Positions 17,744 to 27,205 of a DNA stretch of 64,000 bases are shown one piece after another (the first letter of the stretch is position 1; each line of letters begins with the position of its first letter). A model generated the notes under the pieces. That model was not told the DNA's origin and ran no database searches. It was given only the letters and a program-made list of their open reading frames with translations. The stretch is from contig NZ_SADV01000006.1 in the NCBI RefSeq assembly GCF_006864135.1, positions 207,825-271,824 on the forward strand, given 5' to 3'. Both the position numbers and the translations under genes were made by a program. Source of the DNA: Lysinibacillus sphaericus (GTDB lineage Bacteria > Bacillota > Bacilli > Bacillales_A > Planococcaceae).

Positions 17744-19192
17744 TCAACTCCCTATTTCATTTTTTAAGGTATCACCAATAATCTTAATACCACGCACAAT
17801 ATCCTCTTCTCTTAGCCGAGAAAACCCTAATCGAAATGTGTTACTGCCCTCACCATTGCTGTAAAAAACGTCACCAGGATAAAAAACAACTCCCCTTTGA
17901 TAGCACTTCTTCAATAGTGTACGAGCATCCATTCCTTCTTCTAACTCAATAAAGAGATGCAGTCCACCATCTCCTGTCATTCTTTTAAAAGGAATGTATT
18001 GATGGCAAGCTTGACGGGCTATTTCATACTTTTTCTTATATACAAACTTAGCCTTTTTTAAATATTTTTCAAAATAACCATCCTGTAAATATTGATAAAG
18101 CACAGCCTGATCTAGTGTCGAAGTATGAATAGTACGTGCTCTTTTCATACTTTCTAAACAGTGGATGAGTTCCTTATCAGCTAATATCCACCCGACACGT
18201 AAGCCTGGAAAAAGAATTTTAGAAAAGCTACTAATATAAATAACATTGTTGCCCTCACCGATAAAAGTCATTAGCGGTGCTAAATGCGAGCCTGAATAAC
18301 GTAATTCCTCATTAAAACCATCCTCCACAATTGGAATTTGATATTGTGAAAAAAGCCTAATAATTTCAGCTCTTTTTTCAGAGGATGTCACAATACCTGT
18401 CGGATTATGATAGGACGGGATTAAGTAAGCAAAATCAAATTCCTTTTCCGATAAGCTTTTCTTAACTTGTTCAATATCGATACCGTCATCCTTCATGTCG
18501 ATTCCGTGTATGTCAAATCCGTGTAGACGAAAAAGCTTTAATGCCGCATGGTGAGTAGGGTTTTCACAAATAACACGTCCAGATTTTTTCGCTAAGGAAG
18601 ATAATAAAATATCTAAGCCCTCGGTAAAACCATTCGTAATCAAAATATCCTTATTGGAAATATCTACACCCTTCATTTCCATATAGTGAAGAAGGTACTC
18701 AATTAAAGGTTTATAGCCCTTTGCATACCCGTAATTCAAAACGATATCTCCTTCAAGGGACATCCGAGTCAGAAAAGCTCTTTTAAAATTTTCAACATCA
18801 AAAAGCTTCTCATCGGGAGAAACACTATTGAAGGAAATCATTCCTTTTTCCCAATGAATATCTTGCTTCATTAAATCTAGCTCATCAGCTAACAAGGTAA
18901 CGTTATTCAGTCTCTCCTTCCAATTAAATTCGACAGATGCAGCTTTCAACGTTTCGACTTTCCCTACAAAATTACCTCTTCCTTTCACTGCATAGATCAT
19001 GCCCTCTTGCTCTAAATCTGCATATGCATTTAGTACCGTATTTCTACTAATCGATAATAATTTACTAAGTTCACGGGTAGATGGAAGCTTTTGATGCTCC
19101 AGCAAGTGTCCCTTCATAATCATTTCTTTTAAATAGTCTTTTAATTGGCTATAAACTGGACGATTACCTATAAGCTTAAAATCATTAAACAC
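17744..19192 (-). CDS. MocR/GabR-type regulator (GntR HTH fused to aminotransferase), DdlR-like
   Basis: A 482-residue PLP-binding transcription factor. The N-terminal GntR winged helix is at about 10-75 (LPSTRELSKLLSISRNTVLNAY; LEQEGMIYAVKGRGNFVG). The remaining 380 residues form a fold-type I aminotransferase-like domain, with the PLP lysine in ISSFSKILFPGLRVG and the PLP-contacting YLIPSYHNPTG. It directly precedes ddl with a 4-base gap. In that context it most resembles DdlR, which senses D-alanine-related ligands and activates ddl. Regulation of this pair is inference from family and context. Confidence 0.9.
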   Translation of the reverse strand: MFNDFKLIGNRPVYSQLKDYLKEMIMKGHLLEHQKLPSTRELSKLLSISRNTVLNAYADLEQEGMIYAVKGRGNFVGKVETLKAASVEFNWKERLNNVTLLADELDLMKQDIHWEKGMISFNSVSPDEKLFDVENFKRAFLTRMSLEGDIVLNYGYAKGYKPLIEYLLHYMEMKGVDISNKDILITNGFTEGLDILLSSLAKKSGRVICENPTHHAALKLFRLHGFDIHGIDMKDDGIDIEQVKKSLSEKEFDFAYLIPSYHNPTGIVTSSEKRAEIIRLFSQYQIPIVEDGFNEELRYSGSHLAPLMTFIGEGNNVIYISSFSKILFPGLRVGWILADKELIHCLESMKRARTIHTSTLDQAVLYQYLQDGYFEKYLKKAKFVYKKKYEIARQACHQYIPFKRMTGDGGLHLFIELEEGMDARTLLKKCYQRGVVFYPGDVFYSNGEGSNTFRLGFSRLREEDIVRGIKIIGDTLKNEIGS

Positions 19193-19436
19193 TTCCTTGA
19201 CCCCCTTGCTTTATTTTTACATAACTGTTTCTAACTCAAAAGGTCCACAGTATAGGGATTTTCCCTTCCTTGTGGTATGGTCTGATTCAAAAAATGCAAC
19301 CCTTCAAAACGAAGAATTGCACCTATAAAAGGCTAATAAAAATACATTTTGAAGTCCTTTCTATCAGCTCGTTCTTTAAGAACTATCGTATTTATTTCTA
19401 GGAATAATTGAAAGGGCTAGCCTCTCTTACCTCCTC
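19193..19436 (-). promoter_or_regulatory. Upstream region of the mocR-ddl unit
   Basis: On the minus strand a TATACT hexamer (about 19250) follows ACCACA, and TGTGGACC follows the hexamer. The CCACA/TGTGG pair and repeated GACC elements are candidate MocR contact sites. This is suggestive only. Confidence 0.3.
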
Positions 19437-20150
19437 CTATTCCTTTTTAAATAAACCTACTAAAAACCCTTCTAGACCAAAATATTGGTGTTCATCAGAT
19501 AGGGCTTTCATTTTCCGTATTTCTATATCTTCTAATGATTGAAATATTTCTTTCAGTTGATGTTCGGTATATCCTAATCCGCCTTCTAAGCTACGTTTTA
19601 TATATACTTCTTCATCCGAGATGGCTGAGCCACCATATGTACCATGTTCCTCAAATGAGCATAAAGCAAAATAACCATTGGGCTTTAATAGTGTATGAAT
19701 CAATTCAATATACGTCACACGACGATGAGGTGCTATATGATGAAAACAACCTGAATCATAAATAAAATCAAAGCTCTCTTCTTGTAGATTCAGTTCAAAA
19801 ATATTAGCGCAAATGAAATCTACATTGACGTCTGCTTCATCAACCCTTTTTTGTGCCCACTGCAATGCATGATCCGATAAGTCGACTCCAACAACTGAAC
19901 AGCCTTGTTTTGCTAAGTAAATAGCATTTCGTCCTGCACCACAACCTAACTCTAAAACACTATTTGGTCGAATCATCTTTTTTTCAAAATAGCTTACTAG
20001 ATTTTCATCAGGTTTATTAACAAAAAAAGGTACCTTTTTAAATGTTTGATCATAAAATCCATCCCAAAATCCTTGCGGTTCACGTAATAAATTATCTAAT
20101 ACTCCTAGCAATTGTTGATTTGATTTGCATTTTACGCCTCCATTTTGCAT
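19437..20150 (-). CDS. Class I SAM-dependent methyltransferase
   Basis: A 237-residue cytosolic methyltransferase. Motif I is VLELGCGAGRNAIYLAKQG (about 65-83). GVDLSDHALQWAQKR is the acidic SAM-ribose loop. FDFIYDSGCFHHIAPHRR follows. The N-terminal part (FWDGFYDQTFKKVPFFVNKPDENL) resembles tellurite/thiopurine-resistance-like methyltransferases. The substrate is unknown. The ATG at 20150 has only a weak GGAT upstream. A GGAGG lies just inside the frame, so the start is uncertain. It stands alone. Confidence 0.85.
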   Translation of the reverse strand: MQNGGVKCKSNQQLLGVLDNLLREPQGFWDGFYDQTFKKVPFFVNKPDENLVSYFEKKMIRPNSVLELGCGAGRNAIYLAKQGCSVVGVDLSDHALQWAQKRVDEADVNVDFICANIFELNLQEESFDFIYDSGCFHHIAPHRRVTYIELIHTLLKPNGYFALCSFEEHGTYGGSAISDEEVYIKRSLEGGLGYTEHQLKEIFQSLEDIEIRKMKALSDEHQYFGLEGFLVGLFKKE

Positions 20151-20460
20151 TTATCCAAAAACTAAATATTCTATATTTTCATTATATGGGATAACCCTCC
20201 AAGGATGTTAGCCATCTTTCTTCCGAATATAGATAACTATCTCTCCTTCTATTAGTTTTGACACTTCCTAATGTTCATTGAAATACAAAATGTTACACTT
20301 GAAATGGCTAGTATTTTTCACGCTACTTATCGTAAATGGCTCACCGTGCGTCAACAAAAACAAAGGACTAAACGGCTTAAGCCCATAATTATTTCCACTG
20401 TCTGCTTGTAAGGGAGCAATTCATATTTGGTTCCTGAATAGCAAAGGAAGGAGTTATCTA
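20151..20460. other. 310-bp intergenic region between divergent genes
   Basis: No gene or RNA is recognisable. ATGGCTCACCGTGCG near 20337 resembles a fragment of the GGCTCACCGCCCG type of intergenic repeat, also seen near 35260. Confidence 0.4.
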
Positions 20461-21366
20461 ATGAACTTAAATCTCAAAGCATTGTTTTCTACTTACCGTC
20501 ATTATCGAACAAAGCCAACGGAGTTAATGTATGACTTTTTTTATTTCTACCATCGACAAGCAAATGCATGGTTTTCTGTTTCAAAGCAAGAGATTTCACA
20601 GCGTGACTACCAATGGCTCACTGTTTTTTATACGGAGATCACTTCTACAATATCTCAACCATCAGAAATCTGGTATGAATTTTTATATTTGAACGGTGAC
20701 ATACCATCTAAATTATCATTTAGCAAAGCTCGCGTTATTCAGCTCATTTTTTTAAATGATAATCCTCCTGCTGAAGAGTTAAAAGAAGCTACTTTAAACT
20801 TTTTCCAGCAAGATACGGTAGTACTTCAGGTTGCCACAAATCGCTTTCTATTAATTGAGGCGATGGATCATTCGATTAATAAAAAGGAAGATTTCATCGC
20901 ACTTATTCGTACAATTGAAACAGATTTTTTCGTTCAAATTCATTTGTATCAAGGCGAAACTTATGAAATAAATAAGCAATTCCCAAGTAAGTTCCAACGG
21001 GAAGCTCAATGGTTTGAGGAATGCTTACATTATAAAAATGCTGAACAGTTTTATTCATTTGAAACGATTTTTCCTATTTTATTAACGCAACAAATGCCTG
21101 CTTCCATATGGCAATTTATAGAAGAACAAATTTTAATACCTTTGCAGTCTGATATGGAGTTACTTGATACAGTCAGGACATTTTACGAATGTGGGTTAAA
21201 TATTTCTTTGACATCAAAGAAACTACATATTCATCGTAATACGCTTAATTACCGTTTAGCAAAATTTCAAGAAACAACAAATATTTCTACAAAAAATCTA
21301 GACGGTGCTATACTCGTCTATATTGCTAGCTTTCTTCGATCAAAATTACAAAATGCACAAAAATAA
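20461..21366 (+). CDS. PucR/CdaR-type helix-turn-helix regulator
   Basis: A 301-residue protein. The last 60 residues are a PucR-type HTH (LDTVRTFYECGLNISLTSKK, then IHRNTLNYRLAKFQE), as in CdaR and sugar-diacid regulators. The first 230 residues are poorly conserved and probably sense a ligand. The ATG at 20461 follows GGAAGGAG. It is 85 bp upstream of, and co-directional with, the MsmX-like ATPase gene, so it may control that gene. Confidence 0.8.
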   Translation: MNLNLKALFSTYRHYRTKPTELMYDFFYFYHRQANAWFSVSKQEISQRDYQWLTVFYTEITSTISQPSEIWYEFLYLNGDIPSKLSFSKARVIQLIFLNDNPPAEELKEATLNFFQQDTVVLQVATNRFLLIEAMDHSINKKEDFIALIRTIETDFFVQIHLYQGETYEINKQFPSKFQREAQWFEECLHYKNAEQFYSFETIFPILLTQQMPASIWQFIEEQILIPLQSDMELLDTVRTFYECGLNISLTSKKLHIHRNTLNYRLAKFQETTNISTKNLDGAILVYIASFLRSKLQNAQK

Positions 21367-21451
21367 TAACTGAAAATTATGCATTTTAAATATTTAGTTT
21401 TCCCCTACACTTTTTATACACTAAAAAAAACAAACAAAGGGGCTTATAAAC

Positions 21452-22549
21452 ATGGAAAAAATCATACTTAAAAATATTATTAAAACATATGATGGCGGTG
21501 TAACAGCTGTATCTGACTTTAATTTAACAATTCAAGATCGAGAGTTTATTGCACTTGTCGGGCCTTCAGGTTGTGGGAAATCGACAACATTACGAATGAT
21601 TGCCGGCTTAGAGGAAATTTCGTCTGGGGAATTTTTAATAGATGGCAAGAAAATGAACAATGTGCCTTCTAAGGATCGAGATATTGCGATGGTTTTCCAA
21701 AACTACGCACTATATCCACATATGACTGTATACGATAATATGGCATTTGGCTTAAAGCTTCGCAAGTTTTCTAAGCAGGAAATAAAAGAGCGTGTCCACA
21801 ATGCAGCTGCAATTCTCGATTTAGAAAAGTATTTAGATCGCAAGCCGAAAGCTCTATCAGGTGGCCAGCGTCAACGTGTGGCACTCGGTCGAGCCATCGT
21901 CCGCGATGCAAATATTTTCTTAATGGATGAGCCTCTATCCAATTTAGATGCAAAGCTTCGCGTTCAAATGCGCGCTGAAATAACAAAGCTTCACCAACGA
22001 TTAAAAACGACTACTATTTATGTAACACACGATCAAACAGAAGCGATGACAATGGCCACTCGTCTCGTTGTAATGAAGGATGGTATAGTTCAACAAATTG
22101 GGACACCTGAAGAAGTATATGGAACACCAGAGAACAAATTTGTTGGTGGTTTTATCGGCTCACCATCCATGAACTTCTTTAAAGGAGTATTCCAAGAAAA
22201 CGGGATTCAGATTGCTGATATTACACTAGCTATTCCAGCAGAAAAAAGTAAATTATTAAAAGAACGAGGTTATTTACAAAAAGAACTGTTTCTTGGCATT
22301 CGACCAGAGCATATTTATGAAAAATCTTCTGTAAATCCTGAACCGTTCTTCACAGCTGTTGACGCGAATATTGAAGTATCCGAATTAACAGGTGCTGAGC
22401 TAATGTTACATGCCCAATTAAATGGTCAGCCTTATATCGCGCGGGTGAACTCCGATACAAAAATTACACAAGGTCAGGTCGCGCATCTACTATTTGACAT
22501 GTCACGCATTCATTTCTTTGACTTAGAAACAGAGCAACGCATTCGCTAA
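21452..22549 (+). CDS. msmX: Carbohydrate ABC transporter ATPase, MsmX/UgpC type
   Basis: A 365-residue ATPase, the length of B. subtilis MsmX. Walker A is GPSGCGKST (about 37-45), the signature is ALSGGQRQRVALGRA, Walker B is IFLMDEPLSNLDAKLR, and the switch His is in YVTHDQTEAMTMA. A C-terminal regulatory/TOBE domain spans about 240-365. MsmX-type ATPases are shared by several sugar importers that lack their own ATPase. The amino-sugar importer at 30.1-33.6 kb in this window is such an orphan, so it is a likely client. The gene is monocistronic after the PucR-type regulator. Confidence 0.93.
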   Translation: MEKIILKNIIKTYDGGVTAVSDFNLTIQDREFIALVGPSGCGKSTTLRMIAGLEEISSGEFLIDGKKMNNVPSKDRDIAMVFQNYALYPHMTVYDNMAFGLKLRKFSKQEIKERVHNAAAILDLEKYLDRKPKALSGGQRQRVALGRAIVRDANIFLMDEPLSNLDAKLRVQMRAEITKLHQRLKTTTIYVTHDQTEAMTMATRLVVMKDGIVQQIGTPEEVYGTPENKFVGGFIGSPSMNFFKGVFQENGIQIADITLAIPAEKSKLLKERGYLQKELFLGIRPEHIYEKSSVNPEPFFTAVDANIEVSELTGAELMLHAQLNGQPYIARVNSDTKITQGQVAHLLFDMSRIHFFDLETEQRIR

Positions 22550-22555
22550 GGTTAG

Positions 22556-22745
22556 ATATTACGGGAGCGGAAAGGCGTTCAAATGGGATGTTAGCCTAAA
22601 ATCATCGCATCTTTGCGATAACGGCTAACTTACCTGCATCGATAAAAATAGTTCAGGGCAGTACCGAAATGACCGATTTCGTGTCGACCCTTGCTGTCGC
22701 TACGTTAGCACCGCGCTTTCGCACAAAAAACATCTGCAGGCATAA
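22556..22745. repeat. Dispersed intergenic repeat, copy R4
   Basis: GC-richer non-coding block. Positions 22714-22736 are an exact 23-nt reverse complement of 9096-9118, within the module TGTGCGAAAGCG. It also contains small stems such as ATCGCATCTTTGCGAT near 22603. Confidence 0.7.
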
Positions 22746-22801
22746 GCACAGTATACTCCTTCCCTTCCTAGGGAAACCTACGTTATCCTTTAAAAATAGA
22801 A

Positions 22802-22839
22802 AAAGGCAGTAAACAAACGTTCATTTGTTTACTGCCTTT
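22802..22839. terminator. Terminator ending the amino-sugar operon
   Basis: Perfect 16-bp stem, AAAGGCAGTAAACAAA (22802-22817) with TTTGTTTACTGCCTTT (22824-22839), just beyond the ROK kinase stop. Confidence 0.9.
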
Positions 22840-22841
22840 CG

Positions 22842-23717
22842 TTATTTTATCGCTGCTCCGTAAAGACCCGCTTCACCTTTATGAATGCTGCTTTCAATGA
22901 TTTGTTCTTTCCCTGCAAAAGGTGTCCCTACAAAACGCTGCTGAATCGCTTCTTTAATAGAATCAATGATTTTAGGATGATGATTAAAAAAGCCTCCTCC
23001 TAAAACGATACAATGTGGATCAAGCAGTAATATTATTTGCTGCAACTGTTTCTCTACCGATTGGACTAATGGCTCCAAAATCTTATCGACGATAGAATTC
23101 CCATTATAGTAAAGTTCCATCATATCCTTCAATACTATCTCAGAATCACCGAGTAGCTTTCTCCCTAATGTTTCAATTGCCGGGCCAGCAACACTCTCTT
23201 CTAGTGTAGTTCCGTCATTATCGACAATACTAAAGCCAATTTCACCAGCTAGTCCGGTTCCCCTTAAAAATTCACTATTAACAACCGTACAGCAAGAAAT
23301 ACCGGTGCTTAATGTAACATAAACCATTGTTTCTTTGGAGAACTTTCTAGCTCGGTATTCTCCCCATGTTGCTATATACACATCGTTGTCCATTTTAATA
23401 TGAGCATGTGGAAACACTTCAGTTAAACGCATACAAATCGGAAAGTTCTCCCAAGGTATATTATTTTGATACACCGCGATACCTTGTTCAATATCAACGA
23501 TACCAGGCACACCAATAGATACCTTAGAAATTTCTTTAAACGTAATTTCCTTTTCTGCACATAGCTTTGCAAAGCTATCAATCAAACAAGCAAATAAAGT
23601 TTCTCGATTTGTGTTATCACTAGCCACTTCTTTTGTGCTCAATAATTGCTGATTTATATCGAACAAAGCCGCGGCTAATTTTGTTCCACCTACGTCTGCT
23701 GCTAAAATGTAACTCAT
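22842..23717 (-). CDS. ROK family sugar kinase, probable N-acetylgalactosamine kinase
   Basis: A 291-residue cytosolic kinase. AADVGGTKLAAALFDI is the ATP-phosphate loop, IKMDNDVYIATWGE carries the catalytic Asp, and VLGGGFFNHHP is the C-terminal nucleotide motif. The usual ROK zinc motif (GEIGH followed by CxCGxxGC) is absent. The protein reads GEIGFSIVDNDG and then continues at the following ESVAGPAIE. I use ATG 23717 after GGCGGTG. As last gene of the amino-sugar operon, which imports free sugar by ABC transport, it most likely phosphorylates GalNAc or a related hexosamine at O6. Confidence 0.85.
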   Translation of the reverse strand: MSYILAADVGGTKLAAALFDINQQLLSTKEVASDNTNRETLFACLIDSFAKLCAEKEITFKEISKVSIGVPGIVDIEQGIAVYQNNIPWENFPICMRLTEVFPHAHIKMDNDVYIATWGEYRARKFSKETMVYVTLSTGISCCTVVNSEFLRGTGLAGEIGFSIVDNDGTTLEESVAGPAIETLGRKLLGDSEIVLKDMMELYYNGNSIVDKILEPLVQSVEKQLQQIILLLDPHCIVLGGGFFNHHPKIIDSIKEAIQQRFVGTPFAGKEQIIESSIHKGEAGLYGAAIK

Positions 23718-23846
23718 TTTTTCACCGCCAATTTTCTTATCCCGCATTAACTACCAGTAGTGTCCTTATTGATTCGGGACAACAGGATGTTCATTTCACA
23801 GTAACGTTTACCTCTTTATTATTCACTGAGTGAAGTGATTCATTTT

Positions 23847-24860
23847 TTAAAGGCTTACGACTTGCGTCAAATTACGTGGTTTATCTGGATCATAGCCTTT
23901 GTATATTGCACGTTGATATGCTAACAATTGGAAATATGGAACTACTTCAACAAGGCGATTCAAGTCATCTATTTCTTCTGAAAGTCTAATGATTAAATCT
24001 GCTTCCAAGTCTGCTAAAGCTATACCAATTACACCAACAAAACCACCAAGCTTTTGAATATCCTTTATTAATGCTTGATCGAAGTCCTTCGTTTCTTTTT
24101 GTGTAAATAAAATAATGACAGTCTCTTTATCTACAATAGAAATTGGACCGTGGCGGAATTCTAAATTCGAATAGCTTTCACATTCTGTTTGTGTCATTTC
24201 CTTTAGCTTTAATGTCGCTTCTTTAGCTAATCCGTTATAAGCACCTGACCCTAAAAAGATAAAACGTTTTTTCGTTAAATCCTCTGTCACTTGCTTTAAC
24301 TGCTCGCCATTGCCTAATGCTATTTTAACAAGTGCAGGAATTTTTTCTAATTGGTTCATCCATTCAACACGTTGACTAATTTTTGCCGCATATAGTTGAA
24401 GAGCATATAACATATTAGAAAATGATTGCGTCATGACAACACTTTTCTCTGAAATATCGTTTAAGGCAATCACTTCATCTGCTACTTCAGCCATTGGTGT
24501 ATCACCATTACACGTAACTGCCATTGTACGTATATTCTCTGCTCCGTTCAAATGCTCCAATGCCATAATAATTTCAGAAGTTGTTCCTGAGCGTGAAATA
24601 CCGATAATATTATACTTTTTATTTGATAGAATGTGAGTATCCGTGTGTAAAAATAGCTCAGATGCTGGGACTGCTACTGCTACTTCTCCTGTTGCCGATT
24701 GGTAATAACGTGCAGCTGCGATTGCTAAATAATATGATGTCCCACATCCTGTGAAAAGAGCTATGTCTACAGCCTCTTCATTGAACGTAAGCGACTGAAC
24801 AATCTCTTTTGTTTTACCTAATTGTTGAGCTTGTTTCATAATCTCATTATACGTGTGCAT
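23847..24860 (-). CDS. SIS-domain sugar-phosphate isomerase/deaminase (AgaS-like)
   Basis: A 337-residue protein with tandem SIS domains: TGCGTSYYLAIAAARYY and GISRSGTTSEIIMALEHL in the first, LGSGAYNGLAKEATLKLKEMTQTECESYSNLEFRHG-like elements in the second. Relatives are the GlmS isomerase half, FrlB deglycase and AgaS galactosamine-6-phosphate deaminase/isomerase. Between an amino-sugar deacetylase and a tagatose-type kinase and aldolase, AgaS activity (GalN-6-P to tagatose-6-P plus ammonia) is the best fit. A fructosamine-6-P deglycase is the alternative. It is 12 bp downstream of the PfkB gene. Confidence 0.82.
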   Translation of the reverse strand: MHTYNEIMKQAQQLGKTKEIVQSLTFNEEAVDIALFTGCGTSYYLAIAAARYYQSATGEVAVAVPASELFLHTDTHILSNKKYNIIGISRSGTTSEIIMALEHLNGAENIRTMAVTCNGDTPMAEVADEVIALNDISEKSVVMTQSFSNMLYALQLYAAKISQRVEWMNQLEKIPALVKIALGNGEQLKQVTEDLTKKRFIFLGSGAYNGLAKEATLKLKEMTQTECESYSNLEFRHGPISIVDKETVIILFTQKETKDFDQALIKDIQKLGGFVGVIGIALADLEADLIIRLSEEIDDLNRLVEVVPYFQLLAYQRAIYKGYDPDKPRNLTQVVSL

Positions 24861-24871
24861 AAATAAAACCC

Positions 24872-25810
24872 CTATCTCTCTTTAATTTTAGTTATTTGTA
24901 GCTCTTTTATGAGACTTTGAACAGTCTCCTTTTGTACTTTCGCAATTTCTTTTTCACCTGCATTTGCAGAGCCACATGCAACGGCCCATTTATATGCCTC
25001 CGTACAGTCCACACCTTCTGAAAGCTTATAGACAAGGCCTCCTAAAAACGCATCACCGCTACCAACTGTATTTATAACATTAATTTTCGGTGCATTTACT
25101 TGGTAAACCCCTAAACGATTAACAAATAAAGCCCCTTTTTCGCCCAACGAAAAACATACATGCTCAATTCCTAAATCCTGTATTTTTTCACCAGCTTGAA
25201 TGAAGTCGTCTTGCGCTTTAACCTGTTTCCCGATTAATTGAATAATTTCATCCTCATTAGGTTTAATGATAAAAGGTATTGCTTCAACGCCTTGCTTCAA
25301 AGCTTCTCCGCTCGTATCGAGAGCAACCCGAACACCTTTTTGTTTTAATAATCGAATAATCATTCCATAAGCAGCCATTGGTATACCTTTAGGTAGACTT
25401 CCTGAAAGCACGAAATATTCAGAACACTCCGCTTGAGCTTTAATCCATTTCAGCATTTCTTGCCATTCATGCTCGTAAATCATTGGTCCGTCTTCTAAAA
25501 GCTCGGTCATTTCCTTCGTTTGCTTATTTGAAACGGTTAGACAAATTCGACTTTCGCCCTCTATTTGAATAAACCCTGTTTGCATGTTTTCTTCCTTTAA
25601 TAGTGCCTTTATTTTTTCCCCATTTAGTCCGCCAACGAAACCACCAATGACCACTTCACCACCGAGCGTTTGAATGACACGGGCGACATTAATGCCTTTT
25701 CCTCCACCTTGCTGCAGCTTCTGCAATACTCGATTTGTCTTACCAAGCATTAAAGCATTCATTTCATATACTTGATCAATGGCTGCATTTAAAGTTATCG
25801 TCGTAATCAT
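24872..25810 (-). CDS. PfkB-family kinase, tagatose-6-phosphate kinase / 1-phosphofructokinase type
   Basis: A 312-residue ribokinase-superfamily kinase. MITTITLNAAIDQVYEM is the LacC/FruK N-terminus, LQQGGGKGINVARVIQTLGG is PfkB signature 1, and NTVGSGDAFLGGLVYKL is signature 2 with the catalytic Asp in GSGD. It should phosphorylate a ketohexose phosphate to the bisphosphate. Its start overlaps the aldolase stop by 4 bp, so they are translationally coupled. Context favours tagatose-6-P as substrate over fructose-1-P. Confidence 0.88.
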   Translation of the reverse strand: MITTITLNAAIDQVYEMNALMLGKTNRVLQKLQQGGGKGINVARVIQTLGGEVVIGGFVGGLNGEKIKALLKEENMQTGFIQIEGESRICLTVSNKQTKEMTELLEDGPMIYEHEWQEMLKWIKAQAECSEYFVLSGSLPKGIPMAAYGMIIRLLKQKGVRVALDTSGEALKQGVEAIPFIIKPNEDEIIQLIGKQVKAQDDFIQAGEKIQDLGIEHVCFSLGEKGALFVNRLGVYQVNAPKINVINTVGSGDAFLGGLVYKLSEGVDCTEAYKWAVACGSANAGEKEIAKVQKETVQSLIKELQITKIKER

Positions 25811-26649
25811 TTTTGTAGCATCACAATCTTTTGCTCTACTAACTCAATTAATGCCTCTCGTGCAGGAAGAAAATACTTTCTTGGATCATTTTCTGTCGGA
25901 TTTTCTATAAAGAAGGCTCTTAATTGCTCGGCAAATAAATCTTTTAGCTCTGTTGAAAAATTCACTTTCGCAATACCGTATTTTAAAGATTTACGTACGC
26001 TTTCTTCTGGTACACCTGATGCACCGTGCATAACTAATGGCACATTTGTAGCACGATGAATTTCCTGCAGTAGTTCGAATTGTAGCTGTGGTTCTTGTTT
26101 ATACTTACCGTGTGCTGTGCCAAAAGCTGGCGCGAACGATTGGATACCTGTTTCTTTCACAAAGCGTTCAGCTAGTTTAGGATCAGTGAAAAAGGCCATT
26201 TTCTCGTCAACTGTTACATCATCTTCTACACCACCAATTGTTCCAAGCTCTGCTTCGACAGGCACATGAATTGCACTTGCAGCATCTACAACTCTTTTCA
26301 CAAGATTAATATTTTCCTCAAAGGGTAACGTAGAACCATCAATCATCACCGACGTATAGCCCGCTCGTAAACATTCCATTACAACTTTATAGGACTCACC
26401 GTGATCCAAATGTAGGGCTACTGGTACTTTTGCTTGCTCAGCAGCTGTTTTAGCAAGCGCCATCATATAATGCATTTCTACATATTTATAAGTGCTTGAA
26501 GTGGTTTGTAAAATAACAGGTGCACCTACCTTCTCTGCTCCTGCAATAACTGCTTTAATAATTTCCAAATTATGCGCTCCGAACGCACCAATTGCATAAT
26601 TATTTCTATAAGCGTCTTCTAACATTTCATTCGTCGTCACTAATGGCAT
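25807..26649 (-). CDS. Class II ketose-bisphosphate aldolase (GatY/KbaY tagatose-bisphosphate type)
   Basis: A 280-residue zinc-dependent aldolase that splits a ketose-1,6-bisphosphate into DHAP and glyceraldehyde-3-phosphate. Visible parts are the catalytic Asp and zinc His in VALHLDHGES, AELGTIGG, the zinc His of FGTAHGKYK and the zinc His of LVMHGASGV. The length and motifs match GatY/KbaY/FbaA. It is the first gene of the 4-gene catabolic block aldolase-PfkB-SIS-ROK. Tagatose-bisphosphate specificity is inferred from the operon. Confidence 0.88.
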   Translation of the reverse strand: MPLVTTNEMLEDAYRNNYAIGAFGAHNLEIIKAVIAGAEKVGAPVILQTTSSTYKYVEMHYMMALAKTAAEQAKVPVALHLDHGESYKVVMECLRAGYTSVMIDGSTLPFEENINLVKRVVDAASAIHVPVEAELGTIGGVEDDVTVDEKMAFFTDPKLAERFVKETGIQSFAPAFGTAHGKYKQEPQLQFELLQEIHRATNVPLVMHGASGVPEESVRKSLKYGIAKVNFSTELKDLFAEQLRAFFIENPTENDPRKYFLPAREALIELVEQKIVMLQK

Positions 26650-27205
26650 AATCGAGTTCCTCCCTCAATGGGTTGTTGGTATAATTTATAGTATAAAAAT
26701 TCTGATAACTGATGAAACATTATTAAAAGGCAATTATGTCAATGAGTTTAAGATGTCTATACAGTAGGAACTCACCGACAAAACAAATGGATGGATGGAT
26801 TTCCGTTCTGACTGAGCACTTTCCAGAGGTGTCCGATTAGCAGTTTGGGCCAAAAGGGTGTTGGTTACGAAGCCGCTATCACAGGACACGATACTTTTTA
26901 GCCTTTGCTCCTTTATAAGTTTGTTGCAGGATCATCTCTGTGAATGCAAAGGAGTCGTTCAGTCTTGCACACCAATCAAACTTAGCATGATACTCATTTT
27001 TTAACGATAAACGGAACTCTTCACGGCTTGCGCGAAAGCAAAGTGTCAGAACCAACATAAGCAGCAAAAGCACTCGACCCTCAGCAAGTAGTCACCAGAA
27101 GCAGAAATCGCCCACACATTTAAAATGCCAACATGTACAAAGATTACTTTACCTTGGCCATTTTATTCTTTAACATTATGAAACTCATAGATCGTAACTA
27201 TGAGT
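26650..27205. repeat. 556-bp non-coding region with dispersed repeat copy R5
   Basis: 26860-26902 repeats the module at 9140-9180 and 30010-30050 (GTTGGT-AC…CAGGA…TTTTTAG). TGCGCGAAAGC…GTGTCAG near 27027 repeats the R2 module. TTGGTATAATTTATAGTATAA (about 26672-26692), just upstream of the aldolase, is an unproven operator candidate for the GntR regulator. No gene is supported. Confidence 0.6.
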
